From Xiphydria camelus (Eukaryota; Arthropoda; Insecta; Hymenoptera; Xiphydriidae): a stretch of 64,000 nucleotides of DNA. Shown piece by piece: positions 12,301 to 27,300 of this stretch. Under the pieces are notes generated by a model that worked only from the letters and a program-made list of their open reading frames with translations, searched no databases and was not told the origin of the DNA. The translations under genes and the position numbers were made by a program. The stretch is from contig OY783198.1 of assembly GCA_963678675.1 (NCBI GenBank), positions 21,500,684 through 21,564,683 on the forward strand. Reading direction: 5' to 3'. Numbering within the stretch: the first letter of the stretch is position 1; the number at the start of each line of letters is the position of its first letter.

Positions 12301-15300
12301 TCCATAAGTCTAATAGTCTACGCCCAAATATTTTCGAAACTATGGCGAGCGCTAGCACGAAAAGTGGAACTCTCGGGTGTCCCTTCGTTTCAGACAACAT
12401 TCTCCGGAAGCTGCAATTCAAGAGAGAGAAACCGAAAGACGAAACCCCGTGACGAACGCACGGGGAGTGCCCGCCACTCCCTTAAAAGTTTGGCGCGAGT
12501 TTGACGCGGGACGCGGAAGGGTCGTCCAATAAATTTTAGATAGGTTCAACCGGTGACGATTATCGGAGATGACAGCGCCGTCGCGGTTCGGTTGAGCTCT
12601 CGCGACCCGAGCGCGTCGGCTTACGCGTACAGGCACGCGCGTCAAATTCGTTAGATAGGTACGCAACCGTGTGTAGGCGCGCGAGTTTACTCACCAAACT
12701 GTACAATCGCGTGCGCGGGGGAGTTCGTCGAGTACATTCTCTTTCGCCGAGAAACGTCACCCCTTTTTCTCTTTTTTGTCGCCAGACGTTGGAGAGAGCT
12801 CTCGATTGAACTCGCAGATGACCTTCACGCGCGCGCAACGCCGTCACGCCACCCTTGAAATTGACGCTGTCGCGGGGGATAACTAATTAAGCTCATCAGA
12901 ATTGCCGCCCGAGACTCGCTCGGTTCGGCTTCGAGATCGTCGCTCGCTAATTTCCAGTCCAGCGTCGCGCTCTTTGCGCAAGCATAACGAGATTTCGTTG
13001 CGCTCCCGCATAGAATCGGATCCGCCTATGCCGCACGTCGTCCCGAGGCGAAGTTTCCGGTGGCGCGTAACCTCCCGCCGGCGCAACGGCGGCTATTATC
13101 GCGCGGGATGTCGCGTATCGAATCGCTTTAAAGCGAGTGGCACCGACCGGCGTGATTAATCAATTAAACGAGATCGTCGTTCGACACTCTCGGAGAGGGA
13201 TCTTTGAGACTCTCGCCAACTTCCTTTTTATCGCGTCGCGACGCGAATTTGCTCGACTCGGGATTTCCGGATCAATGCGAAAGGAGCGAAGATTGTCGGG
13301 GTCGAGAGTCTCCCTCCTCCTGCTCTGATCCCCCATCCATCCTCTCGGTCCTCCGCGTCCTTCTTCGTCTCGCCCGCCCACCCTCCGAACTCTCACCCCC
13401 TTCGACTCTCGCGCGAGGCGTGATTACTCGTCCTCTTTACGAGGAAGCAACCATATCCAGGAAGCCCTGCCGCTCCTGCCCCGGTTTCGCTCCATCGCGT
13501 CCTCTTTCTCCGCCATCAATCACAGCTGCAACTCCGAAATCGAATCAGGAACGCCGCACCGAAGCGCGTCTCCTCGTTAGGTATGCAGGCTTCGCGAGGC
13601 ATTGGCCTGAATTGGCGCGGGTAGTCGAAGCGCACCGAATGTCCGCTATGGCAATTCGAGCTGAGGGATGTTACGGTTGTTTTTTTAGAAGCGCGTAGAC
13701 CCCGTGCCGGTGGTTTATATTCGGTTTTAACGTTAATTTTTTTTATTGCAGATTCGAGATATTTGGGCAAAATTATCTCTACCACGTATTTTTTCATTTT
13801 TCATTTTCCGCCTTATCCAAGCTGGAAAACAATATCTTGAAATGCAACTACGTCATGATCTAGTAAGATTATCTTCCTCGCACTCGTTGCTTGGCATAAG
13901 TGCGTCTCTCTGCCTTTCCGATGATGTTCCAATCTTGTAGAGAGAAAGGCACTCATAACTCTGCGAATAATTACTCTTTCGAACCGTTTCTTTTTCACGT
14001 ATCGTCAAATACCTATGTTTACGGATTACAAATGAAATTGAAAAATGTGAATATTTTTTTTACGTTAAAACCGAATTCGCGTGTAGGGTAAACCAAGACG
14101 AATCGGATCATAGATCCATATTTCTCTGATCATGATGAAAGTGAGCATTTTGATAATTTGTATTACTTCATTACTCTCTAACGAAGTAATACGAATTGAT
14201 CGAAATGCTCATTTTCACTACGATCTGAGAAATACTCGTATGGATCTATGATCCGATTCTCGCCTCGGTCTACCCTAATCGACACACGTGATAGTTATGG
14301 CATGAAAAAATCTTGCGGCAAGACTCGATGAAGTGTTCGCCAACGAATCAAGCTTTGAATTCTTATTCGATAGACATTTTCTACAGGCTCTCGTCGCATA
14401 TAACGCCAGACGTCGATTTACCGTCGTGTCGAGTATTCGTTCGAATTCATCGGGCTTTTCTGGAGGCTACAAAAAGACCAACCCCCTCGGTCTCCGGTGG
14501 CCGCGGAGCGGCATAAAGCGACAATTCAGCTTCCACTTCGCTCTCGCTTCGTCGGAACCGATGATTGACAAATTCGAGCACGTATCCTACACGGACGATT
14601 CGCGTTACCGCGACGGTGCACGCGCCGATTGTTCGCATAGACGATCAAATTTGTTAATGGATGCGCTTCATCGATCCGCGTCGTTATTTCAAACGAACGT
14701 AGACTGTATTCACGCAAAATGGAATTGGGAGTGGTCCGAAAAACTGAGAAAGGTTTATCGTGTGTATACCGACACGCGTACATTCATGTGCTTTGGTTTT
14801 GCCGATCGATGAACCACCAAACCCAATAGTCGATGAGATTGATAGCATCGAGCAAATTCGTGGGGATATTTCCGTATCGTGGAGTAAAAGTGGCCAATAC
14901 CAAAGAGTGGCAAATTCTTTTAAAAATCTCTTGTTCAAGATCAGAGTGTCTAGCGATCATGGAAATCGTGGAGGTCGTGGAAAAATCATGGAATTTTTTT
15001 TGCATGTGGAATATCATGGAAATATCATGAGATTTTTTTTAAATATGACAATATCACGGAACTATGGAACAAATTGTCGATTTAATAAGATTTATATAAT
15101 ATGATCTCGGGATGCCGGATACGTTAGAAAAACGGTCGGTGAATTTCCTTTTAACATCCGCGAACGAAGATCAGTGGCAGGAAACAGTGAGAATTACTCC
15201 CGGTATTATTCAAACCAAAATGTATTTCTATTTGAGCAGAAAATTCTGCATAAACGCTTCAAAAGTCAAAGAGGTGCGATCGTGAAAAAATACAGAAATC

Positions 15301-18300
15301 TCGCCTGAAGATCATGGAAATAGCATGGAAATTTCGGACACCCCCTGAAGATTCAAATTTCTTTCATCCGCGAAAGATAAAATTTACCGCTCAGCTTCAC
15401 ACTTACACAAATTCCTCGAAATGCCGCCGCAGCAACGCGAACTCGCGAAGCTCATATACGCCTTTCACTGTCCGCAGGGAGTCACGCTGCGAAAGTCGCA
15501 ACACGCGGTGCGGAGGAAAGACTCCGTCGCCAGGATGACGCTATCGGGTCTCCAGAATCTGAAGGAGGTGAGTACGCGACGTATTCCATTTTCTCGAACA
15601 TAACCGCGCCCCGCGATAAACGGGACGAAGCGCGGATGCGTGATCTTGGCACGGTACCGACAATACCTAAGTACCGCGGAGTAGCCGCGATCATTCCTGA
15701 ATTCTCGACGGAACGGCTATTCCGACTCGATAGACCGGCGTTGCGATGCATCGGGAAAAATTATCGGCTCCGCGCGACCTGCGGTCAATGACCACGATGT
15801 ACTTGCCCAGTCAGACACCCCTGATTCACATGTGTCAAGTTAGAGCTGCTTTAAGTTTTCTTAATTTTTACGTCAAATTAACAGAAATCGTTTCTTACAA
15901 GTATAAATTGCAAATGATGCGTCAAATTTAGATCATGACGTGATCGAAATTTTAACGATATAAACAAATTTATGTAAAATTCAACTTGCCGAGTCACAGT
16001 AGCGTGTAAAATTTACTTATTACTTTCGAGGCATAATTTCATCATTCGATTACATAAATAGCAGTGCCAAGGAAAGACTCACAAAACACACACAGTTGCT
16101 GCACGTCGTGATCTAGATTTTCGTATAGTTGCTGCAAAATTTACATCGTATGTCTGGCTGGATGCATGCATATGTCGCGAATGATACCTAAAGATGGTCC
16201 GTGTCGAAGCAACTCTCGATGTTATCGTAACGTCCAAGCAGCAAGGGGGTAAAAGGATTTCACGGGTTGATGAGGGTAGCGAAGCGCGCGTGTGTATAAC
16301 CGTCCGTCGCTGTACCGGAACGTCGAATAAATGTCTCTCGAAGCTTGAACGCGGCAGTCGCTAAATAAATATTACACCTCGATATTTTGCGTCGAGTATA
16401 TGCGCAATGCGCGACGCGGAGTAGCAGAACCTCGGACATGGCAAGACACACGAATCCCGACTGTGTAGCCGCGAGCCAAACGAAGTTACATACCCCGCTC
16501 CCGCGTCGAGCGCAGCGTGAATTTTCCCTCGCGTTCGAGACTGCAAACTGCGAATGCGTTCCGCGAATCGGTGCATCCATATTCCGAGCAGTTTCCGTTT
16601 ACATTGAAGAGCCGGATGACCTCCGGCACTGGCGTACACGCGTGTACTCGTTAGCGCTAATTCGCATCGCGTTCGGTTGGCAACACAACGAATACTTGCA
16701 TCGAAACTCGTCCGGCTTGTGAATTAATTCTCGACTTTATCAATTGCGCGTCGCAGCCTCTGCTACTCCTTCGACGATCGAACAAAGTTGCACGCTCGCT
16801 TGGAACTTTACGTTTTCATTAAGCTAACGAGGCTCCGACGCGATTCGTGAGCTCGACTCTGTCACGGATGCGAGACGAAATACTCGCGCGGCTCTAACTC
16901 GCAAATATTTTCGAGCGTCTGTGGCAAAATTGATACTCCTTCTCGCGCGTCTCTCGATATAACGTAGGTACCTTCACATCACCGAAACTCTTAGGCTAGT
17001 ATTCATAGTTGCTACTTATAAATAAGCACGAACTTGATCCTGCTTGAAATATCCGATAGAAAGTGATGGAAAATTGTAGAAAAGATTCAAAAATACCATA
17101 GAGTGAGAAGTTTTATCGTCTCTTATAATTTTTACATTGAATATCATAAAGAACAATAAGATCGACATAAGATCTGTATAAGTTTCTATGGTATTTAATA
17201 TGAAAATAATAAGAAATGATTAATTTCACACTCTATGGTATTTTTGAATCATTTTTTGCTATATTCTATCATTTTCTATCGGAAATTTTTAACAGGCAAG
17301 TCCGCATCGGCCTAGGTGGAAAAGATGTATATGGATTATATATATTTTATATAGTATAGAACATATATAAATTTGGATTTATTTAATTTATATATAGTAT
17401 TATTTCAATTGTTTTAATTTTTATACAATCCATATATAATGCATATGTATGTATATACGGTTTATATTGAAATCATATATAAATTTAATGAGCCCAAATT
17501 TATATATGTTCTATATATAAAATATATATAATCCATACACACAGATCTTTTTCACTTGAGGGAGGTCACTTATTGGTCGAGACGGTGACTCGAGTCGTGC
17601 TCCTTTATAAGGCCCGACTATGAATACGGGCCTTACTTTCTCCGTCGAATCATGAATCTCGAAGAGGTCCGCCTCGCGTTCGCTCATCCCCCGAGCGCTG
17701 CAACGATGCACTTTCCTCAGATCGGGTATGCATCGCATGACCCGCCGACGCGATTTAATGCAAACCTTGAATACAAAGATCCATTATGAAATTTCCATAA
17801 GGCGATAGTATGCATTTAAATAAGTCAAAGCCGGGGAGCATGAGCACGACCCTTATAGTTGTGCGAAATCCTGGCTTAATGGGCCGTGCGCGAGCCCGCG
17901 CCCCTCGCTCCTCACCCCGGAAATTCTATTAAAGCCAAAGCCGGGGCGGGACGGTGACTTCTTCGCGCGCGCGGTCCTCGCGAGTTCCTCTCGACTTTAC
18001 TACCGTCGTCCGACTGCCCCGATAATTGTGTTTCGCTCGCGCCGCGGAGACGTAGTCGCGGGAGGAATTTCGCTCCCTCCTCACGCGCCGAGCGAAATTG
18101 TCTAAGGGTTTTACACGGTCGTTGCGGATGGGTAAGCGCGACCCGCGTTGGGGATGAATCGATACCGCCGCGCCTCGCGCTGTCGACTGAATTTTTTTTC
18201 GGTTTCGTAACGCTCTCCTCGCGCGTATATTTATCCACGGTAAACGTGGCGCTCGCGAGCATCCTTGCGCGTAAATCCGCTCTCGCGTGCAACCCTAGCG

Positions 18301-21300
18301 TGTAGGTGCGCGCAGGGGACTCCCCGGCCTGAATTTCTACACCGAGAAAAATAACCTGGTCGATCAAACTAAAATCCTGGAGACCGTAAGCGAAACGTTT
18401 GGTTGAATATGGATTCTCCATCTGTCTGGTTAAACTGACCATTTTCTGGTTAGAATAACTAGACATGTAGTTGAAATAATTAGACATGTAGTTAAAATAA
18501 CTAAACGTGTAGTTAAAATAACCAAATATTTGGTTCATCTTACTGGTATTTTGATTACAACTAAACACTCGTGTATCCAAATGTGTTTTGTCATTTTGAC
18601 CAAGTTATTTTTCTCGCTGTAAAGTAAAAGTACCAGTGGTCGGACACGTCCCAATATCCGGACATATCAACGTATAATATAAATTATTGAATGTGGTAGA
18701 AAGAATCGATTGCCGGGAGAGGATCTTCAATAAATTAGGAACGCCAGTGACAAATTACATCTAATAAGAACACTCTCTCAATTAAAAATCTACTATATTG
18801 TATATTTTTATGGGCGTCCGGATACTGGTCTTAACCGTCCGGCCACTGGTGGTGCGTTTACCCCTTACGCGTGCATATATTCTCTCCCGAAGCGTTTCAT
18901 CGTACCTACGCGCCGCATTCGTTATGCCATCACGCCGACCTTCGATTGTCGACTCTCGACTGGATTTATTTCCCGCGCCCGAGTTTACCGAAAGGAGAGG
19001 GCGTGTCCCTGCGCCGATATTCCGGAAAATTCCACGGGAATATTCTCTTCGACGCGACGAATCGGGCGTCCTCGCCTGTGATATCATTATCGTCGGCACA
19101 CCCCGATATTTGTTTTATATTCCCGGTGAATATATTTACCCTATCGCGCGTGTCGCGACGCGAGGCGTCACCGGAATATTATCGAATAAATTTGAATAAA
19201 AAGCGTTTCTATGAAGGCGTCGGACTGAGGAATCGGATGATAACGCGACAAATGTATACCTGGATCGTCGTCGGATCTGCAAATGTCGACGCGACGACGA
19301 AACATGATAGATGGTCCGAAATAGATACGAAGTATCGTCGTACTGATCTAGTTGTCTATACGTATCCAGCTCTCGCCCTTAATCGCGAAAATTGAAATTG
19401 TAATTGAACGCGAGATTCTGGTTATTCCGGGGGTGGTTTGGCTACGTGTACGATTCGAGAGCGATTAAATTTGCACGCGGCTAATTCTGTCGTGGCAATA
19501 TTCTCGGTGAACCGATAATTCGATGAGCGTAAGTTCCGTATCGATATGCAGTTCTCGTGCGAGGGATGGATTAGATGGGAAACTATCTAGTTATATTAGA
19601 GACTTTCCGTGAGAGTTTGTATAACACTGGATTGCTCCGATATTCCAAGAATTCTACAAAATTCATCGGTCTTCACCACGACGATCAGTATATATATTAT
19701 AAATAGCAAGAGAAAATTATCCCAAAATTCGATAACCTCAAGTGCATTCATTCCAATTGAAAGAGCATACTCACACGAGATGCGACTCACGGTTAGCCAA
19801 GGAGGTCGCGGCCTTACAAATGTCTGATAACAATAATTATACTGAAATAATTATACGTCCGGCGTAATTATACAATCTGCATACCCTCCCGCGCGGTGGG
19901 AAACCACATAGCGAAAAACTCGGCGAAAACCCTTCCCAACGCGTCCGCCTCGGCATTCCTGAGGCACCGCGGTTACGTAGCGCTCGCGCCTTCCCGGAAA
20001 ATATTGTACCTCGGGCGCATTGTACGCGAAATTGTGAAAAGACCAGGGATTGTAAACATTTTCAGAGCCGCGCGCGTATTAATGCGAATGTGCCTTTGTA
20101 ATTCTGCTGATTATGCTTGCTGTTTATGTAGAGTAGTTGCACCAATGGTCGGTCATGATTCAATGGTCGGCTCATATTTACCCGTCGTCGTGAAATACGA
20201 GTACATGGCGTGCGCGACCCATTCGCCGTTTCATTTACGCAGCGTCCGGCGGTCGAGCAATTTTGGAAAACTTGAAATTGCTCGGAAACTTGATCGGTCG
20301 TGGAAAAGTTTGAGATATCGTCAAATTTTCTGAAGATGTCGATACTGCTTTATATATTTTTATTTCATTTAATCCATACGTACATATTAATTACGTATAA
20401 CAGAAAATAACAGCAGCAGACCGCAAGTGCATTTTTTCGCAAGTGCAGCGAGCTTTCGACTGTACAGTGAAGCGAATCGAATTAAACCGGTCGTTGACTC
20501 GGAAGGGATCGTTCGAATAAATCGTGGAATCACCCGACTGTCAATGGAAAATAGATACATAAATCGTTAACTCGTTACGGAAATGCATCGGTGCGGGGAA
20601 GAAAAACCGTGTACCGCCGCCTAGCCGTCTCGTCCCGTCGGGAAACAGAGCCGAACGGAAGCGAGCGAAACGCAGCGACGACCAGATTATTTGCGATATT
20701 ACATTGCCACCACGAAGCGCTGCGTGTCGCCGATTGAAAGTAATTATTATATAATACAAAAATCGAATTTCTTGGGATCGACCTCTCGACCACCCTGTGT
20801 CCGATGTATTATTTCGTACGGATTCCGAAAATCATGGTTTTATTGGAGAAATCTTTTTTAAAAAAAGCCGAGATATCGACAATTTCTCGTGAAATTCGTT
20901 ACATTCCCTGCTGTCCATTCCTTTTTGCGCGGACCCAGCGACCGTTCCCCGTAGGAGAGTAAGAGGTAAGTGGTAAGTTTTGAAATATGTCCTACGCGAG
21001 CTCCGCCTTCAACCCTCTAACTTCAGCGGAGCGAAGCTCCGTTGCTGTTGCTACCGCTGGACTCCGTTTTCCCAACAATTCTCCCTCGGAACCACCCCTC
21101 GTCTCCCACGACCTACCTGCGTGTACATAAATATGCGTATAGATATGCAAATGTTACACATAAAGGCTTAACGGATAAACTCTCCCTGCGTTAGTACATA
21201 ATATGGGGCATTTTCTACGCTAAAGTGATCTACCTCGATATTTTTCTTTTCTTTTTTTTTGGATAGCATTACAGAAGAAAATATCAAAATACTAAATTCG

Positions 21301-24300
21301 TTCAATTCTCTATTGCTTTATTTGAAAATTTGTAATATCACGAAAAGCGACGAAGATATTACGACAATTCCGATCGTCATGTGAGTCACTCTGTACGCTG
21401 CGCATACATATATGTATGTACGTACATCCATACAAACAGCATTAGCATTTCATACATACATCAGCGTACTATACACGTAAAGACGCGATGGTCCTACGTG
21501 AAACTCCTGGACGGGTCTAAAGTATAGCCGAGCGCGTTTACTCCGTGGGAGGAACTTATAAGAGGACGCGCACGAGTGGTTTATTTTCGAAGAAAATTTA
21601 TCGGCAATAGAAACAACGCGCGGTCTGCTCCATATTCAGCGAAGACCTCGTCCAAACGCCCCCGCCCCGTGTACAGATTCCCGCGGAGTGTATAAAGCCG
21701 AGATAGGGGTATTCAAAGATCGAGGGCTCAAGCGCCCGCGCTCGCGCCGAATACCTACTCGTCAGCACTGTACGCGATAGAACGACGTACGTATATGGAA
21801 AGGACATTCCGACGTCTAGGAAGCGATCGATGGAAGTGCGTGAGATAAGTGTTCCGCAGTGGCGCACGTATGTATGTATGTATGTACGCGCCGCCGCCTG
21901 AAATTGACGTGTTGGGAAAGCGGCTGCGGAAGACGCCGGAAGAGCCGGCGTACACACGATCGAAGGCGACGTAACGATTCTATAGACCAGGAGGAGTAAA
22001 GCTCGCGCGGTTGACGTCGCGGTTGCCGTGGGGTGGAGAGATTGCGGAAACGGTTGTCGTCGCGGTGAAACGAGATCAGATGGGGATAATATTCTAATCT
22101 TTTTTTAGAGGAAGGGAAATAGACTCGCAAATATTTCCGTAATGCTCCATTTTATTTTATCGCGCGCCCTTCGCGTATATTTATACAGATGAAGGAGAAA
22201 GGGACGCAAAACTTTTGGGAGCAGTATTCTCCTTCCAAATCGAACCAAAAAACATCCTACACCGGATACGACGCACGAGTGCAACGCGCGTGCAAACCCG
22301 CGCGCCTCTCCTGGATGCGGAACCACCCCCCGTGACGTCACGTCGTGCACGTTCAACGACGCAAAACGTGCGGCTTGCACGAACATACCACGGCTGCAAT
22401 ATCCCGTGGAGAATTATTAGCGATATTATATATCACGCTCGCGACGCGCCCGCAGATATAGGCGTTCTCCTAGGCAATACGCGGGAGAGAGAGAGAGAGA
22501 GCTGCGGTAAATCTTCGTTACTAATTGCCCGCGCCACTCTCCTAGCCCGGCAATTCCCCTCTCCCTTATTCTCTAGCTCTATACCGCGAAACATTCGGGG
22601 TCACGGGCCCTCGCGAAAGGAGGATGGTCGGACCTGGCAATAATTTCCTTCGGATGGAAAGTCACCCGATTTCACGGGCGCTTGGAGCTTCTTCTTTCGG
22701 TATGTTACAGGTGAGGTATACCGAGAGAACGGTTTATTAACAGTTAATAAATTTAATTGTAAACAAGGCGAAATAAATGTTTCATTACATTTGGAAAAAT
22801 AATTAGGTTAAAATGAGAAAACGCATCTACTTAAACGCATTTAGTTATTCTAACCAAATGTCTGGTTATTTCAATCAAACATTTGGTTACCTTGCATCAG
22901 TTACCTTGCATCAGTCTCTCGAATTTACCTTGCGCGCCAAGCCATAATTGTGCCGGAGGGGAATTTTTCTCGCGTATTTACATGGCCGCCAGTGTAACGT
23001 GCATACGTTAGCCAGCATCCGGACGCAAAATTGAACGCCTTTCCGGGGGCATTCGACCCCGTGGCGGTTGCTTTTTGAGCGAATTATCGGTATACTCGAA
23101 TGAACGCTGCACGATTACACGTACGTAAGTATCGGTTGGCGTTCGACTGGAAGATATGCGTACAGCAGTGAAACGACGATAAAACTTGATACAGATTTTG
23201 GCGCGAGGCCGGCAAAAATCGGCAAAACTCGATATTTCTTCCCGCAATTCTAGAAGTTCTTATGCTTACGTCTAACCGAACCCAAGCCGATCTTCCCAAG
23301 CCCCGACCTCGAATTCCCAACGCGGTGGCACGAGAATTTCTCTCGACATTTTCCCCTCTCCATCTTATATAATTTTCTCGACTTAATTATATTCGTCTCA
23401 ATTAGCGAGGTATACGCGAGCTCCTCGCTCCGCGTCAGCGAACTCGCGCCGGGGCGCTTCTCGTGCGAACGACAGAGCCTCGCGCTTCGACGAATCGTTC
23501 TCGCCGCGCGCGCGCGCGATATTTCCAGGGCGCGGAAGACGCCGGCAAGGAACAAACGTCCGATCGTAAAACCTCTCGCAACTGCCGAACAACGCTCAAA
23601 GTTTTCTCCGCACCCCTTTCCGAACCATCTCGTCCTTTGTCGTAGTCGCGCGAAGCCACGGAAAGACGAGGAAGGAGGGAGGAGGGTGAGAAGCGCAACT
23701 ACCCCTCGCCAAAACTTTCCAGACTGTTTTTCCCGAGCGAATCGACAACGATTACCGCGATCTTATGCACATTTTGGGGAAAGTCCGCGTATCGATATAA
23801 ATGCGTTGCTAAAATGCATGGGGAAAGTGCACGGAAAAAAATTAATTATAGCATTTAGAAAGTTTGTGGTAAATTTCGTGACAAGGCCAATTTGTCGTTA
23901 TGATAATTACAATTTTAGTAAAAATTACAGCAACGCTTGCAACTTCTACAAGTTTTACTATAATTTTTACTAAAATTATAGTTATCGTGACGATAAGTTG
24001 ACCTTGTCCCGAAATTTACCACAAATTTTTTTCCGTGCGAGTTGCGTCCGATTTTCCAGCTTTCAAGCGTTCTGTTTTGTTTTCCTCGAAGATATAACGG
24101 CTCACCGCCGCGGAAGCAACTACGGTCATTATCGTTATCGCTGTCAGCTCGACGAATAGAACGCTGAAGCAACCCAACCGTGCCACGGATAACCAATAAT
24201 GAAAGTATGAATATTCAGGCGCGCGAGGGTATGGAGGGTGAAACTAGGTATCGGAGAACGGACGACGATTCGTTGCGATATGCAACTCCAATCTCCTCCT

Positions 24301-27300
24301 CCTATGCGCGTCCACGCATGTGTGATTTAGCTGCACTCGTTTGACACATATTCACATCCTGGTATATGTAAGTGCCTACACTGATAAAAATAATTGCTAG
24401 TATCAAAAAAATATGTCTCGAATCAAGAACATATGATTTTACAGATTCTTAAGAATACAGATTCTTGTGATCAAAGAATATGTATTTCTCTGTGTGATTG
24501 AAGAGTATCTCTTCCTTGGAAGGAGAAATTCTTCCTGCGCGAAAAAGACAATTACTCGAAACTACACGGAGAAAAAAAAGTGAGTTGGATCAACTGAAAA
24601 TTACTTGCGGGGTCGTAAGTAATTATTTATTTGTATCGATAAGCTCTTTAATACTTTCAATTAAATGTTTTTTCCTTACAATAATGTGGAATAGTATGTG
24701 ATCGATAGGAAGAAATATTTAATTAATCCTATTAAAAGAGATCAAGTCGATATAAATAAATAATTACTCGCGACTCCGCGTATTGTACGCAAATTTCCAA
24801 GAAAATCGTTATCGTATCGTTTTTTGAAGGAAATCCGCCGCCGCCGCTCCCACGCGTTTGCCAAATGGGCGCGTTTTACGAGCTTGCCGCGGTCGTGCTA
24901 CCCATGGCAGTGCACGCGCACAGCGTGGCCTAAATTTTCGATCTCGGGACTAATTCGACCGAATTGCGGTAATGGTAAAATTAGTACAACTACGAGCGCA
25001 GCCAGTATACAGCGCGCTTTAGCGTACCGTATAAATTTTCACAGTTCGGCGTCCGGGTTCCTACCCCCTCCCACGCTTCCCGCATCGGCTGCGACAGCAG
25101 TGCGAACCCACGCACGTTATATCGTCGCCGTTTCGGCACGCGACACGCGTGAAATGCGCGAAATTACGCGTGTTAAATGTGTTTTTTTAACGTTGAAGTG
25201 TCGAATCAAGCATAAAGAACACACGTTGTGGGTTGAAATAGCAACGTTGTAACACATGTATGCTTGCAGCGAATAGGGTGGATGTGTTGCGGTTTTATCC
25301 ACCTTCGCTCGCTACACCGATTTCGATTTATGCAATTTTTACAACGCGTTGTATCGCGACGTCGACGAAGGACCCACTGGAAAAATTTAATTATTTATAC
25401 CCATCGCGAGATCCTACGCCGAAATGGAAGGAGAATTGTATTTTGACGTCAAAAAGAAAAACTGGAATTAAACGGAAAGGCCACGAAGCGTGTGTTGTAT
25501 AATTTGAAAACTAACGCCTCGTATCGCCTCACAAATAATCTCATTTCAACGGGAATTACAAGGATATCTCTTCTACGTAATAAACCCTTATTTTTCACCT
25601 TCACATCGCCTATCGCTCCACGCGCCACGATGCATTTGTCTATTGAAAATTAGCGAAGCGAACGCGAATAACGATCCAAGACACCGATAAAGCGTGGAAC
25701 ATGGACATTTTCCTCCGATCCCGCCATCGTTATTTCGCGAGAGAGCGAAGCGGATATCGCGTTCGATTTCGCGGCTGCGAGATGTTTCAATTAAAATAAC
25801 CCCGAGAGTTTTTGAGCGAAGCACGGACCACTACGGACGACACGGGTCGATTTTGCGGCGGTGCGGGAGAAGGGAAGGGGTGCGAGGGGATTAGTTAATA
25901 ATGGGATTATTAAGTTTCTCCGATAAATAGCGTGCATTCCTTTCATTACGCTGTTACCGAGGCGACTAGGGAAATTTTAATAAAAAAGAAGTCGTTCGCG
26001 CAAGCGGCAACGCGTAAACGGCGCTGCATACCTATAACTACGTCTCCCATGCCAACGTAAACGTGGCGCACGATTACGCGCCCTTGCTCGCTAGGATGCA
26101 AAGAGAATAATGCATCAGCGGGGGCTGTATATTGTTGACTTTTTTTTTCACCCACGCAGCGGAGAAATTTATAACTCGTAGGATATGCACGTGCAGCGTG
26201 TGCAATGATGGAGAGAATTTATCCCGGGGAATTATTCACTTTCCTGGTTCGATCGCGTCGCTTTACGCAGGTGCGCGTGCAGTATTTCGGCGATTTCCTC
26301 TCATTTCCTGTGACAAGAGAAATTATTTTTCCAATCGGATAATTCGCGGTATACGAGCAAGATATACGTTATTCGAAGATGGAATTTGTAATTTCTCAAT
26401 TTCACCGCCCGATATATTCGTTAACCGGTTAATATTCAGTGTCATTTTTAGTTGTCAAACAATTTTTGTTTGCCGATATTCAATTAATCGTTTCTGCAAT
26501 GTTTAGAAATTGGTTTCGCCAACTGTACCTTGATTTCTTAAAACAACACCTCTTAAGGTGCCTATGCCTCCTATTTGTATTACTCATTTAGTTTTTTTAT
26601 TTAATTATTTCTCTTCTGTTTTTCGTGTTTCAGTTCTATTTTTATTCATGTTTTAACGCTGTTTCCTTCTTATTTGTATTTTTCTTCGTATTTGCCCTCA
26701 GGGAACTCTAGTCCCAGGGTAAATAAATTGCTTCTTCTTTTTTAATGAAATTAAAGTTTCGGGAAAGTTTGTAAACAATGCGAAAATGCTTAATCCAATG
26801 TTTCAAATAATAAATCGCTCGGCAACTAAAGTTTCAAGCGAGCACTAATACGTTAAGTACAATTAAGCCTACTTCCGTCTATTGAAATTGACAATCTCGA
26901 CAGCCCCTGCCAGCTGAGGACCCGTCTCACCGCGGCGCCGAGCGTATTGCCAGACACCCGATACAACGGCGCCGCGCGAAACGCGAGTCGCTAAATAAAT
27001 ATATATATTGTTCGAATCTTATCGACGGTAAGCGCGACGGTGGTAAACGGTTAATTTAATGGCGGCGCGCAGCGTTCCTCGCATCGATCGGCCCCGGCGC
27101 ATATAAGCCGCGCGCGCTGCTCCGGGCAATTTGATTAATCGTTCCACGGGCGGTGGACCGAGTTAAGGAACCGCGCGCCATCGGCACGGACGAGAAAATA
27201 AGGTAACCCGGGGAAAAACGTAATGCCTGGCTCAAAAAGCCATTAGGGCGAGATCATCGCCGACGGGGGTGCAGATGGCGAACGACATTCGTCGTTCCGG

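Larger units (their letters stand above)
12193..15477 (+). other. iRhom intron 2
   Basis: A 3.3-kb intron. It holds repeat copy 2 (13775-14005) and a foldback element (14084-14277). No additional in-frame exon with acceptable splice sites was seen, although vertebrate iRhoms have extra sequence at this point. Confidence 0.6.

Noticed and set aside
17912..18580. 222-residue minus-strand frame
   Set aside because: It runs through the TIR element at 18338-18621, and its repeated N-terminal FNYMSxYFN pattern comes from the element's internal repeats.
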